Source: Chrysomallon squamiferum
Lineage: Eukaryota > Mollusca > Gastropoda > Neomphalida > Peltospiridae
Direction: 5' to 3'
DNA: 64,000 nt
NCBI GenBank assembly: GCA_012295275.1
Contig: CM022674.1
Coordinates: 7,828,409-7,892,408 of the forward strand
In this document: positions 1 to 13,651 of the stretch, one piece after another
Layout of the letters: the number at the start of each line of letters is the position of its first letter
Position numbering within the stretch: the first letter of the stretch is position 1
The notes under the pieces: model-generated
Told to the model about the DNA's origin: nothing
Database searches by the model: none
Seen by the model: the letters and a program-made list of their open reading frames with translations, nothing else
Translations under genes and position numbers: made by a program

Positions 1-240
1 TGAAATGCTTTATTTATTAACTGTTGTTAGCCATTGTTGGTGATAATTTGAGAATACAATGTAATTTTGTTTGAATTTTGAGATAAGCTTGTTTATTTTG
101 TTTAGAAATAAAATACAGGTACATGCTTTCAATAATGATTATCTCTACCTGTATCATGTAAAATCAGAACATCAACATGTCTTTTAAACAGCTTTACTTC
201 TATTTCTTTTAAAGACTCTCACAGAAATATTTATTCAAAT

Positions 241-317
241 ACTAGATATAAACTATAAATTGCTAATACTAGATATAAACTATAAATTGCTATTACTAAA
301 TACAAACTGTAAATTGC
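241..317 (+). repeat. 27-bp tandem repeat, three copies
   Basis: The unit ACTAGATATAAACTATAAAT plus TGCTAAT starts at 241, 268 and 295. The third copy is diverged. Confidence 0.9.
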
Positions 318-449
318 TTTTGCTTGGTTATGTAACTGGCAATTGTCAACAGTTGCAGAATTTAATGTATATTTAAATAAACTATAATTATTTTGATTTT
401 AATATTTTTACTCGGTCATATTATGTCACTGAAAGGTAATTGATTAAAT

Positions 450-830
450 ACGGTTTAATCAGAACTAAGATTTTATTCAGAAATTAATATTTGTAATCAG
501 AATTATTATCATTTATTTAGGGATGTTTTAGTTAGAATTAGGTGTTTATTTGTAGATTTCTTTTACTCAGAGACAGGTGTTTTATTCACTTAAGAATAAG
601 ATATTTATTTAAAATTAGGATGTTATTCAGAGCCTATGATTTTATTCATATTGTGGCTTTTATCTGAAAGGAAAATTTTATTCAGACCTTGATGTGTCAG
701 TGTTAGATATTTGTTAGAAACGAGTATTATATTCATAGTTCTGTATTTATTCAAACAGATGCTGTTAGATTTGTAGAAGTTCTTCAAACTGATGTGTTTG
801 TTCAAAATGGTGCCTAAAGGAAAATGTTAT
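450..830 (+). repeat. Degenerate TTTTATTCAGA-type repeat
   Basis: The motif TTTATTCAGA or TTATTCA recurs about every 20-50 bases (about 470, 580, 625, 640, 675, 730, 750) with strong divergence, suggesting an eroded minisatellite. Confidence 0.45.
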
Positions 831-1283
831 ATAATTAATATTATCTGTTTTAGGCACTGTCATTGGAAGCAGTCAAGTTAATCATGAAACATTTATATTT
901 ATTTTACATAATCAGTGTTCTGTACTTTTTTACAATTTTATTTGTTTATTTATTTATTTTGTATTAAATAATCAATACAGTTTTCATTCATTCTTTCTTT
1001 CTTTTTTCTGTTTTTTTTTCTCTAAAGATTAAAACATATACACACAAAATCACGTACACTGAAAACCACGACACACACACTGATTGCTTGACTGCTTGCC
1101 AAAAAAGCAGCAAAAAAATAAAATAAAATAAAATAAAAAAAGCTGAAAGATAGTGAATGATTCATAATACATACTTAGTCCTAAATAATAACCTATAAGC
1201 AATACAGTTTGTTTCTTAGCAGTAAAATTTGACATTTCTTCTTTTCAACCTTTTAATGACTTTTAAATTTTGTTCTAAATACC

Positions 1284-1289
1284 TATATA

Positions 1290-1325
<36 letters not shown>

Positions 1326-1385
1326 CATATATACATATACACATAAAAATACATATACACATATATACATATACACATAAAAATA
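1284..1385 (+). repeat. Compound TG/TA/ACAT microsatellite
   Basis: A pure TG run passes into TA, then ACATATAC-type units with two copies of a CACATAAAAATA segment. Confidence 0.95.
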
Positions 1386-4300
1386 AACAGAAAAACAATA
1401 CCAGTAATTCCAACAATAATAAATACAATATATGCGTGCATGCGAGCACACACACACACAGAGAAAGATGGTAATTTATTTTGAATTGAATAATTTAACA
1501 ACTGGGAAGTACTCTTTATGCAGTAAAGTGAAGAAAGAACTTACAATACACTGTGTTGTTTTTTTTTTGAGAACATGAAAACTCCATTAATTTTGTTCTG
1601 GTGGTAAATACGACAAATCAAGGAAACCTGTTTGCTGTGACAAGCAGGAAAGTACACAATATGTCTATTGATGATAACAGAAATCAAATACTGTAACATT
1701 TTCCAAACAACTGCTTCTTAAGTAGAATCTTTTTCTGTGCTTATAAAATCTTAATATATTAATTTGCTTCAGTCTGGTTAGTTGTTTATTTTAGGGTCAT
1801 TCCATGTCAAATTATTCTCAGTGACTGACTCAGAGTTTGATACCAATTTTTATATAAATTTTTTTTAACAAAATCTCACTTGGCTGGATTGCAATGTTCC
1901 ACGTTATTGGGTGATTTGACACTTTAGTGTTTTATAAACAGTGTATGAATATATTTATGAATCATTATGTAACAATTTTGTGTTTGTGTGTGGTTGCAGT
2001 CATACTTTCTCTCTGCTTTCAATGTTTGTCTTTCACTTGCAAAACAAAATACTTCTTTATGCTTTCTTAATTTCAGTTTTTATTCACTGTACTTGTTACT
2101 CTCTAAATTGAAATAGAATTTAAAAAATCAATTTGTGGCGACAAAACACACATAGATCTTTTTTTATATAATTAAACTTTCAGTATGCTAATTTAAATTT
2201 ATGCAAGGAAAGATTTATTTTTTAATTTTGTTTTGGTGTATAATGTCTTGGTTAATAGTTCAATGTGGCAGTGATGATAAACGTGTTTAATTAAATTTTC
2301 ATATTCACACTTACAATCGTTGCATCTAAATTTACATAATAAAGAGCTGTGGAGGCTGATCACCTAACTGTTAAAATGGCATACAGAATGATCATGAAAA
2401 TAGTTGAATATTACTGTTTACAAACAGTTAATTTTCATGTAAGGAAAAACATTTCAGGATATGAAATATTAAAGTGTTCTCAGGACACTTTGTTCAATGC
2501 TTTCTGGTTATATGTGAGTTTATAATATTAGTGTCCTTCAAAGATTTTAGACAAGGTATGGACCAGAGAGAAAAGACATTGTGATATAAAGTGTTATAAC
2601 TTAAAATGATTACAAACGTATGAATAATTACCATTTTCTCAGCCTTCAGACACTACATAGTCAGTTTTGGGGGGGGGTATTTACTGTGTGATTGTTGTTT
2701 GTTTTTTATTCCCTTGTGTTTTTGAGTTGTTGTTTTTTTGTGTGTTTTTTGTATGTGTGTGTCTGTGTGTCTTTTACCTTCTAAACATTTTTAATGTATG
2801 AAATATTTTCAAGATAAACTTCAGAAGTAAACTGTTAACCTCTTTCTGTTGACCCAGATAATTCAGATTTATTGCACTTTTAACAGTAAACAGATAGATA
2901 AAAATCAAACACTTATTAAATTTCCCACTCAGGTTTAAAAACCACCTGTGCTGAGTTTCTGAAAAAAATCACCTGTCTGTGTTTTTGTGATTTTTCTATC
3001 ATTTGGTATCTTTCATTTTATGTTCTTTTTGTTTTGTTTTTCTCTCTGATTCAGCCACCTGTTGTCTCATATTCTCATAAACATCATTCCTTCCCTCTTT
3101 CTGCTTCATATCTACTCTTTATCTGTCTCACTTTCTGCATATCTATCTGTCTCTGTCTTGTTTGTTTATCTGTTATTCTTTAATTCTTAAAATGTGTCTG
3201 TGCCACTATATAGGCCTTGAAATTAATTATACATTTAATTATTATTGCTTAATATTAATTATTTGCCCTTAAGAACACTTGAAGAAAACACACAATTAAT
3301 ATTCTATTTTTAATTACAAGATTAAAAAAACAGAAGAAAAGAAGTAAAAAGATTCACAGACCACCCAGCCTGGTGAAATTGGGTAAAGGAAAAGTTTATG
3401 TCTCATTACCCAAGTCATGACACTAGAGAGAGACACAAGTACCTGATGACACTACATCCAGAAACATGTTTTTTACTTAAAAACCCAGCAGAATAATCTC
3501 ACATTTCCCTGCTTATCTCTCATTTTGTCAACTTCTCATTCTTTCTTTTCATTTTCTGTCTTTCATTCTTTCTTTTCTTATTCTGTTATTTATTATTATT
3601 TTCTGTATAGATAAGTATGCTTTAACCCTAAAGTGTGGACTTACTAATCTTTCTTTCACATTTCAGTAAACCTTTTCTCTGTCCCCTCTATCATAGTTTT
3701 TAATTCTCTGCATTTATATCTTCCTCTTAGTCTTTATCTATTTAACTGATCTAAGTCTCTCCATTATTCATTCTCTGAGTCTCGTTGTCTTTTCTGTGCA
3801 TCTCTATGTTTTAACTTTGTACCAGTGAGATAACACATCCTCTCAGTACTCAAAATGAAGTGAAGAAAATGCTATCTCTATATTTTTATCAAGATTATTA
3901 TTTACAGATAACCCTTTATTATTAGCAAAAGTTGGTCTCCACAAAATATATTTAAGTATGCTGAATGTAGAGGTTATTTTTCACAAAAACAAATCATTCA
4001 CAAGTTTACATTTAATATAAATATTAAAAGTTGTGGAGTCTCTGAAAGTTTATGAAGTATTTCAGTAATTTGTAGAATTTCACCTCAATGCACTCATTCA
4101 AATATTTGTTTCAGTTATTAGACACATACCTGTATGAAATGGGAAACTGTCATTAGAAATAAAACAGCAAGTTAAAAATGATAAATGTTTAATTTTACAT
4201 GACAAATTAACTGACATAATCAACTGTTCATGATAGAAAAATATTTGTGGCATTATGTAAGTTTTAAAGTCATTTATATCAGATAAAAAAAAAAATATAT

Positions 4301-4640
4301 ATATATGGTATGTAGTGTCATGTGATGTGTATATAAACATTGCTGCCATAAATAAGAAATTTAATGATTCATGAAGCAGATATAGCTTTTTGGCATTTAT
4401 AGTTAGTTATCTGTTATTGCAGGCAAGGAAGAATTCTGTGTTACAGAATATGAGGGTAGATATCAAATGAGAAAGCATGAATTAATTTCAGTAAGAGACA
4501 CTGTATTTTAATCTTTGAACTTTAAAACCATTATCCCACTTTAATAAAACACCAGATTTTCACTTCAGTTTTAAAATATGTTCAGCTACAGTGTATTTGC
4601 TGTAGAATTTAGAGTTATCTGTGGTCTAGAGTTCATAACT
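1386..4640. other. AT-rich DNA without recognised gene
   Basis: It holds T-rich and CT-rich stretches, a run of nine G (2670-2678), and GGGTCATTCCATGTCAAATT near 1794, which resembles a transposon end but has no partner. No supported exon. Confidence 0.6.
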
Positions 4641-4890
4641 TTATAATCTGAACTCTTCAGGCATCTGAGTTACAAAAAGCATGACACATGGACTTGCATA
4701 CAAATAAAGTTTTGGGAAAAGCATATGATATTCACCTGGATTAACCTTTGTTTTGCTGTGAGAGTCTAGCTTGCACATTAAGTGTCTCCAGTGGCATTGT
4801 GGGTAAATTGATGATGGATTAACACATCTGTGTGACCTCTGCAATGCATTTTCTCTTGTCACTGTGGAAACTGTCAAATGGTCACACCAG
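4641..4890. other. Complex non-repeat block with a 78-codon minus frame
   Basis: The minus-strand frame 4877-4641 opens with ATG or its near equivalent and contains NPGEYHMLFPKLYLYASPCVM. A CCAG|gtgaat donor-like site lies at about 4733-4740 (minus), but no convincing acceptor was found. It is listed as unexplained sequence, not as a gene. Confidence 0.2.
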
Positions 4891-6939
4891 TGCTTTGAGG
4901 TTAAATGAGAAAAACAAAAACAAACCCTACAACAAGAATGTATAGTGACATAATTTAAATTTAAATTTGAAAATGGTTATAATAAGATGAGTGTCTATTG
5001 TTTTATTTACCAGTGTGAACAAGTATATCTACTAAGTATAGTTGTGTGTGTGTGTCTATTGACCAGAATTATATGGATGTATTGTATTTTTTTAATTCAT
5101 GTCCAAAAAATGACCTTCTAAAACATACACATAAATGCACACCATATTATGCTTGCATAAATATACGCACTAAATCTCTCTTTCAGTCTGTATCTACCTG
5201 CCATCACTATCTGTGTTTGATACTGCGACTATATAATTATTTACACTAACACAATACATTATTTAAAACATTATAAATAGCAGGTTAGTTTAAAAAATAT
5301 ATATTTAAATAATTAAAAAATATATTATAATTACTTTCTTAATCTTTTTATTTTTTATTTAATAATTTATGTTTTCTTTTGAATAAGAATTTACAGATAA
5401 AAAGTTAGAGAAATGTAATTAAAATATGATTACTGGCATCACATACATTTATATTGTGAAATAAAAACCAGTTTTATAAACATTCTGACACGTGTAGGTG
5501 TTTTATGTGATTGATTAATGAGATTAAAGTTACCTGTATTGTACTTCTTAAAAACGTAGCCTCAGGTAAATTTAGTGAATTAATTAGCTTATGCTGCTCA
5601 AAGGTCAGTAATCTCTTAAGTTATTTTTGTAAGATATATATATATTTTGTTTAAATCTGGTTTATAAATAGGTAGCATAAAATGGCAGATTGTTTTTCAG
5701 AGTTTGATTTAGCTGTGGCCAACTTATCATTTGTAATAAAGTTGTTATCATAAACGGAGAGGATAAAAATTATCTGACACAGATTCTAAACATTTTCATT
5801 ATGGCAAAGTAAAATTTTGCTACTGTGTTTACAGATAATAAATAATACACTGGAATTGTTTTTCTGTTTTATCTAGAGGTGAGCAAAAATGTTTATAATT
5901 TGACTAGAGGTAAACTAAAAACAAACTGGAATGGCCCATGTTCTTTTTCTATAACTTAACAGAATTTAATACACATGAACAAATATCAAAGTAGGATGGC
6001 CTCATGCTTTTTGATATGTCCACTGCACATTAGTATTTATTTTGTCTACAGATAAACAAATAATAAAATAGACTGGCCTGGACGAATGATGATTTGCAAG
6101 ATATGAAGATAAATGATCTTATTCAGTTCTAACATGCCAGTTTAATAATCTCAGGTAGGAGTGTTTTTGTGTGAGTGAGCCAGTGAGTACAGTGTATTGT
6201 ATTTTTGTGTTGGCCAGGTTAATCCACAACACCCACCTCACTATGTGCTGTTTGCACGTTCAGTATCTCACTGAATGAGGAGGTGGGTAAAGGCGGGTTT
6301 GCCAAAAATTACCAGCTTAAGTATTTGTTGGTTACCCTGAATACATGCTTGATCAGAAATGGTATACTGATCAAAATAATACAGAGCGTTTTCATTAATT
6401 TTGGATTTTTTCAAGTGTGCATATGTTAAAACACATCTTTTGTTATCTGGCTAATTTTCCATGCCAGCAGTTTATTTTTGTGATTTGCACAATGGTCATA
6501 TTAAGTGGTTTTTTTTTTAGCAAGTTACTAAAAATTGACTGATTTCATAATCACATGACAGCACATTATAAATCAGTTATTTTCTTATAATTATATAAGT
6601 GCAGATTTAGATACAATTGGATACCACTATCCAAAACAAAAGGAATGCTTTATTTCATTTTAAAATGTCTTTTTGAATTTGTTCTTGAAAGTAGTTCTGA
6701 ATATTATTAACTTGTGTGTTAAATTATAATGTCTGTTATTTATATTCTATTTTGTTTTTTAAATCAGTTTCTGTAATTTGGTTTCCTAAAAGAAAACGAC
6801 CATAGGGATGAAATATCTGCTGGTTAACTTTTTTTTAAATTAAGAGATTCTGTATAAGTATTTATATATTTTGTTGCCTGCAAACTTTTGACTGTAACTG
6901 TTTTAATGAGTCAACAGAAAAAAGGCTAAAGGTTTATTT
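4891..6939. other. AT-rich DNA without recognised gene
   Basis: ACCCACCT (6231-6238) and AGGTGGGT (6281-6288) form an 8-bp inverted repeat with a 42-base loop. CAAAGGTCA, a nuclear-receptor-type half site, lies at about 5599. Otherwise nothing was seen. Confidence 0.55.
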
Positions 6940-7215
6940 GTGGTTTTCCGGTGTTTCGACTCAAGTGTAATGATAAACGTATTGAGTGTTGAACAGTTAC
7001 AATCAGCCGCACAAACACTGAGGACGTCTGATGTGCCTGCACAATTGAGAGAATCCTGTCAAACAGAAAATGAGTGTTCTTTGTGTGCGAGCCTCTTTTT
7101 TCACAGCACACAACAGGCCAGACAGAGCTTAGTGATCAGTGAATACCAGAGTCACATCTCAGTGTTATTGCATGCTGTGTACTATAAGCCTGTATTCCAT
7201 ACCCCAAGTGTTTAG
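6940..7215 (+). CDS. Coding-like open block, unknown
   Basis: Seen: 91 codons are open here, with TAG at 7213-7215; the frame includes an ATG at 6970. This is long for such AT-rich DNA, and the block has CpGs and mixed codons not derived from a simple repeat. Sample residues are VEQLQSAAQTLRTSDVPAQL and ENECSLCASLFFHS. No clear splice acceptor or donor delimits it. It could be an exon, a degraded mobile-element ORF or a regulatory block. The opposite strand also has a 61-residue frame here, which is likely its shadow. Confidence 0.25.
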   Translation: MVFRCFDSSVMINVLSVEQLQSAAQTLRTSDVPAQLRESCQTENECSLCASLFFHSTQQARQSLVISEYQSHISVLLHAVYYKPVFHTPSV

Positions 7216-7311
7216 TCTGGCATATACATCACATCATGACAAGTCTTCAGATCACTGGGACAGACTTATTTAGTTGTATGTTTTTGAAGTGATGATTAAT
7301 TAATAGTTAAT

Positions 7312-7368
7312 TATATATATATATATAAATATATATATACACATACATACATACATACATACATACAA
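7312..7368 (+). repeat. TA then ACAT microsatellite
   Basis: AT repeats are followed by seven or so CATA units. Confidence 0.95.
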
Positions 7369-9122
7369 TTATATTTTTTAATTTTATTTTCTAAGTATAT
7401 TTGTATTTTATAGATTTTTAAAATATTTTTTAAAGTTCAACATATACTTTTTCTCTCTATTATACATTTGTGTCCATCCTTCCATCCTGAGATTCTTTCA
7501 GTACAGCATTAAAGTCTAATTAAAAATGTATGGAAATCTAAAAGTAAAAATACGACATGAATGTAAATGAACTTAATCTTGCTAGTAAAGACATTTACTT
7601 TCTGTAAAGATTTAAAACCTTTTGTGAATGTATACAAATGTTTACTCATTCTTGTAAACATAATTTAAATTTTAACACACAGTGAATAAATACTAATTCA
7701 TCCAAATAATTTCATTTATCACTTCATCCATCCAGCAGTCTGGTTGCATTGTTCATTTTCTGGTGATGTTATTGTTGTTACTGCTTTAATTTCTTCTTTT
7801 TTTAACATCAACTTTATTCAGATGTTTTATCATATTTTATTTCTTTTTTGTTTTTATCGTTATTTTTTCTTTTATTTTATTTCTGCATTGGTGCTTCTAC
7901 CTTTCTTTCTTTCTTTTTTTTTTTTTCTTTTTTTTTCTGAAGTTAATTCATCTATTGTTAAATTTCACTGTGCATTATATATTTTTTGAAACTTTATGGT
8001 TAACAACAAGTGAGTCACTTGAAGGAAACAGATTTTTCTATTGCAAAGAAACTTGAAAGAGGTTTTTGTGTCAAAGCATCCATGTATGAAACAGTGAGGG
8101 TTAAATTTTCACAACATGGTTAACTTTTTATTAAAGTCATTTTGTAGGTCATACATTTCACACAAAGACGACAGTTTTCTCTGCTTTGTGAAATAAGAGT
8201 GGACTTCACCACAGCATTCCTCCATTATGAAATCAGTTTGTTTTTCTGCTGGATTCTACCCTCTCTTTCAAGATTAAGCCCATTTTAAGTTTTAATTAAC
8301 CTTTTTAATATTGTCATTGTTATTTCTATTCACTGAATGCTGTAAGCAATATTAATATATCTTATTTTCTCTTAGATAAGGATGATGGACTACATTTACT
8401 TACAAGTTGCATTTTTAGAGCTTGGAGTGAGGAGGTATCATTCATCAGTCTTTTTAGCATACCTATACACTTGTTTCACATTCAAATCAACTCCTTTTTC
8501 CTTATTTATATAAGGCCTTCATAGATGTTGTCATGCCTATGAAAAATGCCTTCCAGCAAGAAATAGAATAGAAAATTTCCTTTCCTCATTATTTTAATAT
8601 TCTCCTCCAGACTGATGTGTCACAGAGCTTGTTTCTTTATTGTGCTTGGCTCAGACACTCCATTGTTATGTTATAGCTTAATAAAAGATGATAAAATTTT
8701 AATTTTGTATCAGATTACCCCATAAATTATTTTGAGTGTTGTAAATAAGTGGGTGCAATTGTCTTTCTATGTTTTAGCTGTGTGCATAAGACAGTTATGT
8801 TTAAATATACTTTATATCCATAAATTTTCATAGTTCTAAATATTTTATGCATAGTCACTATGATTTTTAAAAAAAAGAGAAAAAAAAAGAGAAAAAAGTA
8901 AGAATTTATTTAAATGTTTAAAAATAGTTAAGGTACATTTTTATTCATAATAAATAGCAATTAATATGTTTGTAACAAAGTATTTTTCAAAATTTTGAAA
9001 TCCATCTTTGTATTCATACCACAGTGCTATGCAAGGATGTAGAAAAATCTTGGAATTTGTTTTAGAAATGTCTTACATCTGTGAAATTTGTAACAGTTGT
9101 GATTTCTGAATATTATCCACAG
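7369..9122. other. AT-rich DNA without recognised gene
   Basis: It contains T/C-rich tracts at 7780-7940 that create a phenylalanine-rich frame, and A/G-rich sequence at 8868-8900. No exon seen. Confidence 0.6.
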
Positions 9123-9173
9123 TTCCACAGTGAGGATTAAAGTGATGAATGACAAAAGAATACTGTTTGTAAG
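9123..9173 (+). CDS. Candidate internal exon, unknown protein
   Basis: Seen: an acceptor-like sequence (TATTATCCACAG) precedes 51 bases ending in AAG|gtaagc, a near-consensus donor. Only one phase is open: phase 2 in and phase 2 out, reading STVRIKVMNDKRILFV with a split codon at each end. The alternating basic and hydrophobic pattern resembles a beta strand pair. No neighbouring exon was found within several kb, and the pyrimidine tract is weak, so this is tentative. Confidence 0.3.
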
Positions 9174-10064
9174 GTAAGCAGTGTTTGATATAGAACACCT
9201 CAAGTTACCTGAACCAGGTGAACTATATTTGACTGGAACAAAAGACTGGATGCTAACACATCATATTTACTTTAATACTTACAGTAATATCATATCGCAC
9301 CATTAAAATATCATATTCACTCTTTCATTATCATATCAGAAGTTAAAGATTCAGATTAATAACTTATGATATCATGTTGCAATTTAAAGGTCATGTTAAT
9401 ATTAAAATTTGCAGTATCAGATGTCAAATTAAAGATCTGTAAAGATATTATAATTTAAAAATTATATTAATACTTAGTAAAAAGTTGTATCAAATCATAA
9501 TAATAATAATTATGTTTACGTTAATATTAATTTTGTGTTCTTTTTATTATTTAATTATTATTTTAAAAAACCCCAAAATGACCATAACTAAAAACAAAAA
9601 TATAAGAGATATGTTGAATTTTATTGACCATGAAAATTGTTATTTATTTAAAATCTACATCTACTGTCTTTTGTTAAAAAAAAAAAAAAAAAAAAATAAA
9701 ATGTTGCATAGAAATTCCATTTATTTTACCTATTATTTTTCTGGTAACAGTATTTCATTACTTTTTTTTTTTTTTTTCATTTGCGAAGAGTTTGTAATTT
9801 ATTGAAGTATGTACCTGTTTTTTTGTCACATGTTAATGTATTTATACTTAAAGAGGAAACTATTTTTACAGAAACCTGTGTCATATGTAAATACTTAACA
9901 TAATTTTCTTCTTTCTTTTATGTTTTCAATAGATACTGGCACATCTCCAGTAAAGTCTCTGTTTCATATATTAAATGTCCATAGAAGCAGTATGTTAGTA
10001 CATTAAAGGTAAAAAGAAAATAAATGTTCCAGACATATTTCATGGACACTACTTAGAGTTAGTG

Positions 10065-10305
10065 AGAAAACAAGTCTAGTCGGTTAGGAAGTTAAAGTCA
10101 AAAAGGAAACAAATATTTTACAGAAATTATTAATTTCTTTCCCTCTCTGCAGATTCTCAGTTAGTTTTAATACTTTTGCAAAAATACAGTTTTCATTTTT
10201 GCTTCAATTTATGTCTTGACATAGCATGTTAGTATGTTAATAAGAAAACAAATGTATTCAGTTAGGAAGTTAAAAAGGAAAGAAATTCTTTACAGAAATT
10301 ATATT
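10065..10305 (+). repeat. Diverged duplication, spacing about 176 bp
   Basis: GGTTAGGAAGTTAAA...AAAAGGAAA...TTTACAGAAATTAT occurs at about 10080-10130 and again at about 10260-10305, each preceded by GAAAACAA. A diverged local duplication is the simplest reading. Confidence 0.6.
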
Positions 10306-10344
10306 TTCATTGTAAATAGTTCTTTTCTTCTTTTTTTGTTGTAT

Positions 10345-10349
<5 letters not shown>

Positions 10350-10375
<26 letters not shown>
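10350..10375 (+). repeat. Poly-T run of 26
   Basis: An uninterrupted run of 26 T is flanked by other T/C-rich sequence. Confidence 0.95.
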
Positions 10376-10689
10376 CTTATAGACAGAGAACAAGTGACTA
10401 TGAGTTTTTATGCCCGAAATTTAAAAAAAAAAAGTGCATTAACAAATTACTGCAGTTTATAATAAATTTCATCACAGCAGTATAATTCATGTTTTGTTTT
10501 AAGACTAAAGCTTTATTCTTACAAGTAGACAGTGTATTAGAAACTTTGTATTGGAGCGAAATCAAATATTCCATATCTCAGAATTTATTTTCTGTGATTT
10601 GTAAATAATCATCTCCATCGAGCAATTTCCTTTTGTTTGCTTTAACAATAAAAGCTGGCAGTGAAACACATACTTGTCTTGGTGACTTA

Positions 10690-10775
10690 ATCTCACAGAA
10701 TCAATCCATCAATCAAAGGAATCAATTCATTTCCCTTCGCTTTGATTCAGAAACCACTTCATTGATTCAGTAATT
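10690..10775. promoter_or_regulatory. Candidate block with opposed TCF/LEF-type sites
   Basis: ATCAAAGG (10712-10719) and CTTTGAT (10740-10746) face each other among five AATCA/TGATT motifs (10698-10775). The CTTTGAT core is the established TCF/LEF site. This clustering is unusual for the local composition, but function is unproven. Confidence 0.25.
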
Positions 10776-13599
10776 GGTTTTTATGAGGTGTTTTTTCATC
10801 TGCATTCAGCAGTATCAGTTTTGTCCAGTGGACTTGTTACTGCTTATTGACAACACTGGTATTTTTTTTTAAAAAAGAGAAAAGAAAAATAAACAAAAAG
10901 AAAACAGCTTGTATCGATTTCCATTTGATACCGGAACAAATTCGGTTCAGTCATTATTTCTGTGATAATTTGATAAAATTACTTTTAATGGTATTAATTT
11001 ACTATGTGCATTAATTCAAAAATGTAATAGTCATCTTTTTTTTTATTATTGTTATTATGTTTTTAATATATTATTATTTATTTTAATTTTATTATTTATG
11101 TTGTTATTATTATTAGTAGTAGTAGTAGTATTAGTTTAGTATTATTATCATCTTTTTTATTATTTTTTTTATTAATATTTTTTTTTTTTTTAGTACATGA
11201 TAATTTGATAAAATTACATTTAATGGGATAATTTACTGAGTATTAATTTGAAAATATTGTGGTAATTTAGGATGAAGAAAATAAAGGTGCTTTTGTTTCT
11301 TCTTTTTTCCCAAAATTTCTTCTAAAAACAATTATTAAAAAAATTAAAATGTTTTTTTTCTTTCCTTTTATCTTTGTGTTTAAATATTTGTGGATCAATG
11401 TTTTATTTTCCCATGAGAAATTTTGTATTTTGTATTTTTTGTAATAGCACTTAGTTATTTTACAGACTTACTTTTTTTTTTTCAGTCAATTAATATTTAT
11501 TTTGTATTTAAAGTCAGTGGTACGTGCTGTCACAATGCCTGTATATTGAAAGCAAAGGAATTTTAATTTTTTTAAATAGTAAGTTAAAATTAATTATCAT
11601 CTTTTCTTTTATTGTTAATAGTATTTAATGATCTAAGGAGTTCAAATTACTAAACATTTCAGTCATTCTTTGTACCTTTTGAAGAAGCATATCAGATGCA
11701 TTAAAAGTTATATTGTCTGTGAGTCATATGAACTGTCTGTGATCTTGTGAATCTGCTGTTCTCCAGTCTGATATCTATACTGCGCAGTTAGCTATCAGTG
11801 TCATGAAGTTTCTTGTTTTGTAATGTTGAGTGCAGTGTCTGTGTTGGGAAGTCTAGTGTTTTTTGAAGTCTTTTGTCTATATTTAAATGGTTCAAGGACA
11901 GTCAGGGAATCAGACATTGTTTGTTTCAGATGTTTATACTCAGTTTATGGTCATATGAAACTCCATGTTTATTGAAGAGTTGTGGTTGTTTACGTCATTA
12001 TTATTAAATGGTTTACTCGCAAATGAAAATTTCATAGCATTGTTACTATCCATTATTGTTTATTATCACATTAAAACTGGAATTTATTTTCAGCAATAGA
12101 AATTTGTAGCTAACAGCATTTTACAATATCTGCTTATATAAAAGATTTTGTTATTTTATTAATTTATTTTCAAAAATATACAAGAATAAGTTTAAAGATT
12201 TTTGAGTGAATCAGTATTTTAAAATTGGAACATTTTTATGGCTCTTTCATTTATACAGTTAGAAATAATTTAAAAAGTAACATTTTATTAATTAAAAATA
12301 ACACTGACTGCAAGAGAGAGTTTATATTCTAAGTGTGATATACAGCTTGTATTACATACACATTACCAACGACATTGTTATACAGTAACAGACAAAAGAC
12401 AAATACAAAAGGTGAGCTCATTTTTTACACCTAGTTAACAGCTACCTGCTTCAACAGCACATTCCATGAATTCCGTGTGTCTGGGTTACTGACAAGGTGG
12501 AGCTATACTGAATTGTGGACTCTTTGTGGTTTGTCACTCAGATCATTGACACCATTCAGAGTTCCGTTTTCCTACCTCCCACTATGAAGAGTGCACAAAA
12601 CTGAACAGGTCAAATGAATTCTGTTTCAGTCTGGTGTGTATTTAAAACACATTGGTTAAGCTTGTGTTGAATTTAGTTCATAAATTATTTCTTTAGACTA
12701 AAATTAATGGAGGTTTTTGGTGGGGTTTTTTGGTGGGGTGGTGAAAATTCATATTTAGTTTCTTCTTAAATTTTTAATGGCACTTTGAAAGTCTGTTGTC
12801 ATTATAGCAGTTTTAGAATAAAAATTTAAGTAGAAAAAACTCATCAAAGATGCTAATATAAAAAAATGATAATAAAAATAAACATATTTTCTTTCTTATA
12901 TATATATATGTCCATAATACCAATACTAGCAGAACAGTAGACTCCACTTTAATAATTAAAACAATTTCTATATTTAATTTAATGTTTGATAGACAGGTTA
13001 GCACATACCACAAAAAAAAAATCATTCTGTTCATTCCACACTAGTTATATTTATCCTTTATATAATATTACATAATCCTTTATTCTTTGAGTGATATTAA
13101 GACAGATAATGCAACTATTTTAACACCAAACTGAAAAAATACAAGAAAAGGAATAAAAACAGAAACAACAATTCCAGGAACTTCACAATGACATCAATAA
13201 AACCAAACATTTAATGTAACTATCAAAATAATTAATCACCTACCTCTGCTACTGATATCAAATGTTAGACTTGATGCCATGAATGAATGTTAAATCATGA
13301 ATGAACTGGCTTAAAGGATTTAATTTTAGACATCAAACATGTCAGTTAGTAATATGATCTGTGACAAAGTTAAGTTACCGAGTTTCGCCACATTTTTTTA
13401 TGCAATAAATACCTGATATTTGATACAGTTTTTAATAAATGCATGTTAAATTATTAAAAAAAGAAAAAAAGCAGTGATTAATAGTTATTATTTTGACCAT
13501 AGCATTTAATAACTTAAATACCACATTATCTCTGTTAAAAATGTTAATTAATATAAGATAATAAGAATGATAATTAATACTTATTGTGATAATAAAACT

Positions 13600-13601
<2 letters not shown>

Positions 13602-13649
<48 letters not shown>
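13602..13649 (+). repeat. (CT)24 microsatellite
   Basis: This is an uninterrupted CT run of about 48 bases. Confidence 0.97.

Positions 13650-13651
<2 letters not shown>

Larger units (their letters stand above)
9174..13601. other. AT-rich DNA, no supported gene apart from listed sites
   Basis: It holds repeated TCATATCA/TTAAAG motifs (9260-9450), A and T runs (9676-9697, 9762-9777), TTATTATT and TAGTAG tracts (11040-11190), and a weak minus-strand start-like piece at 13244-13280 (ATG, 37 bases, AGAG|gtaggt). Confidence 0.55.

Noticed and set aside
1216-1501. Five overlapping frames of 60-81 codons
   Set aside because: They come from the TG/TA/ACAT compound microsatellite.
1794-1920. GGGTCATTCCATGTCAAATT resembling a transposon terminus
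   Set aside because: No matching inverted end or target duplication was found nearby.
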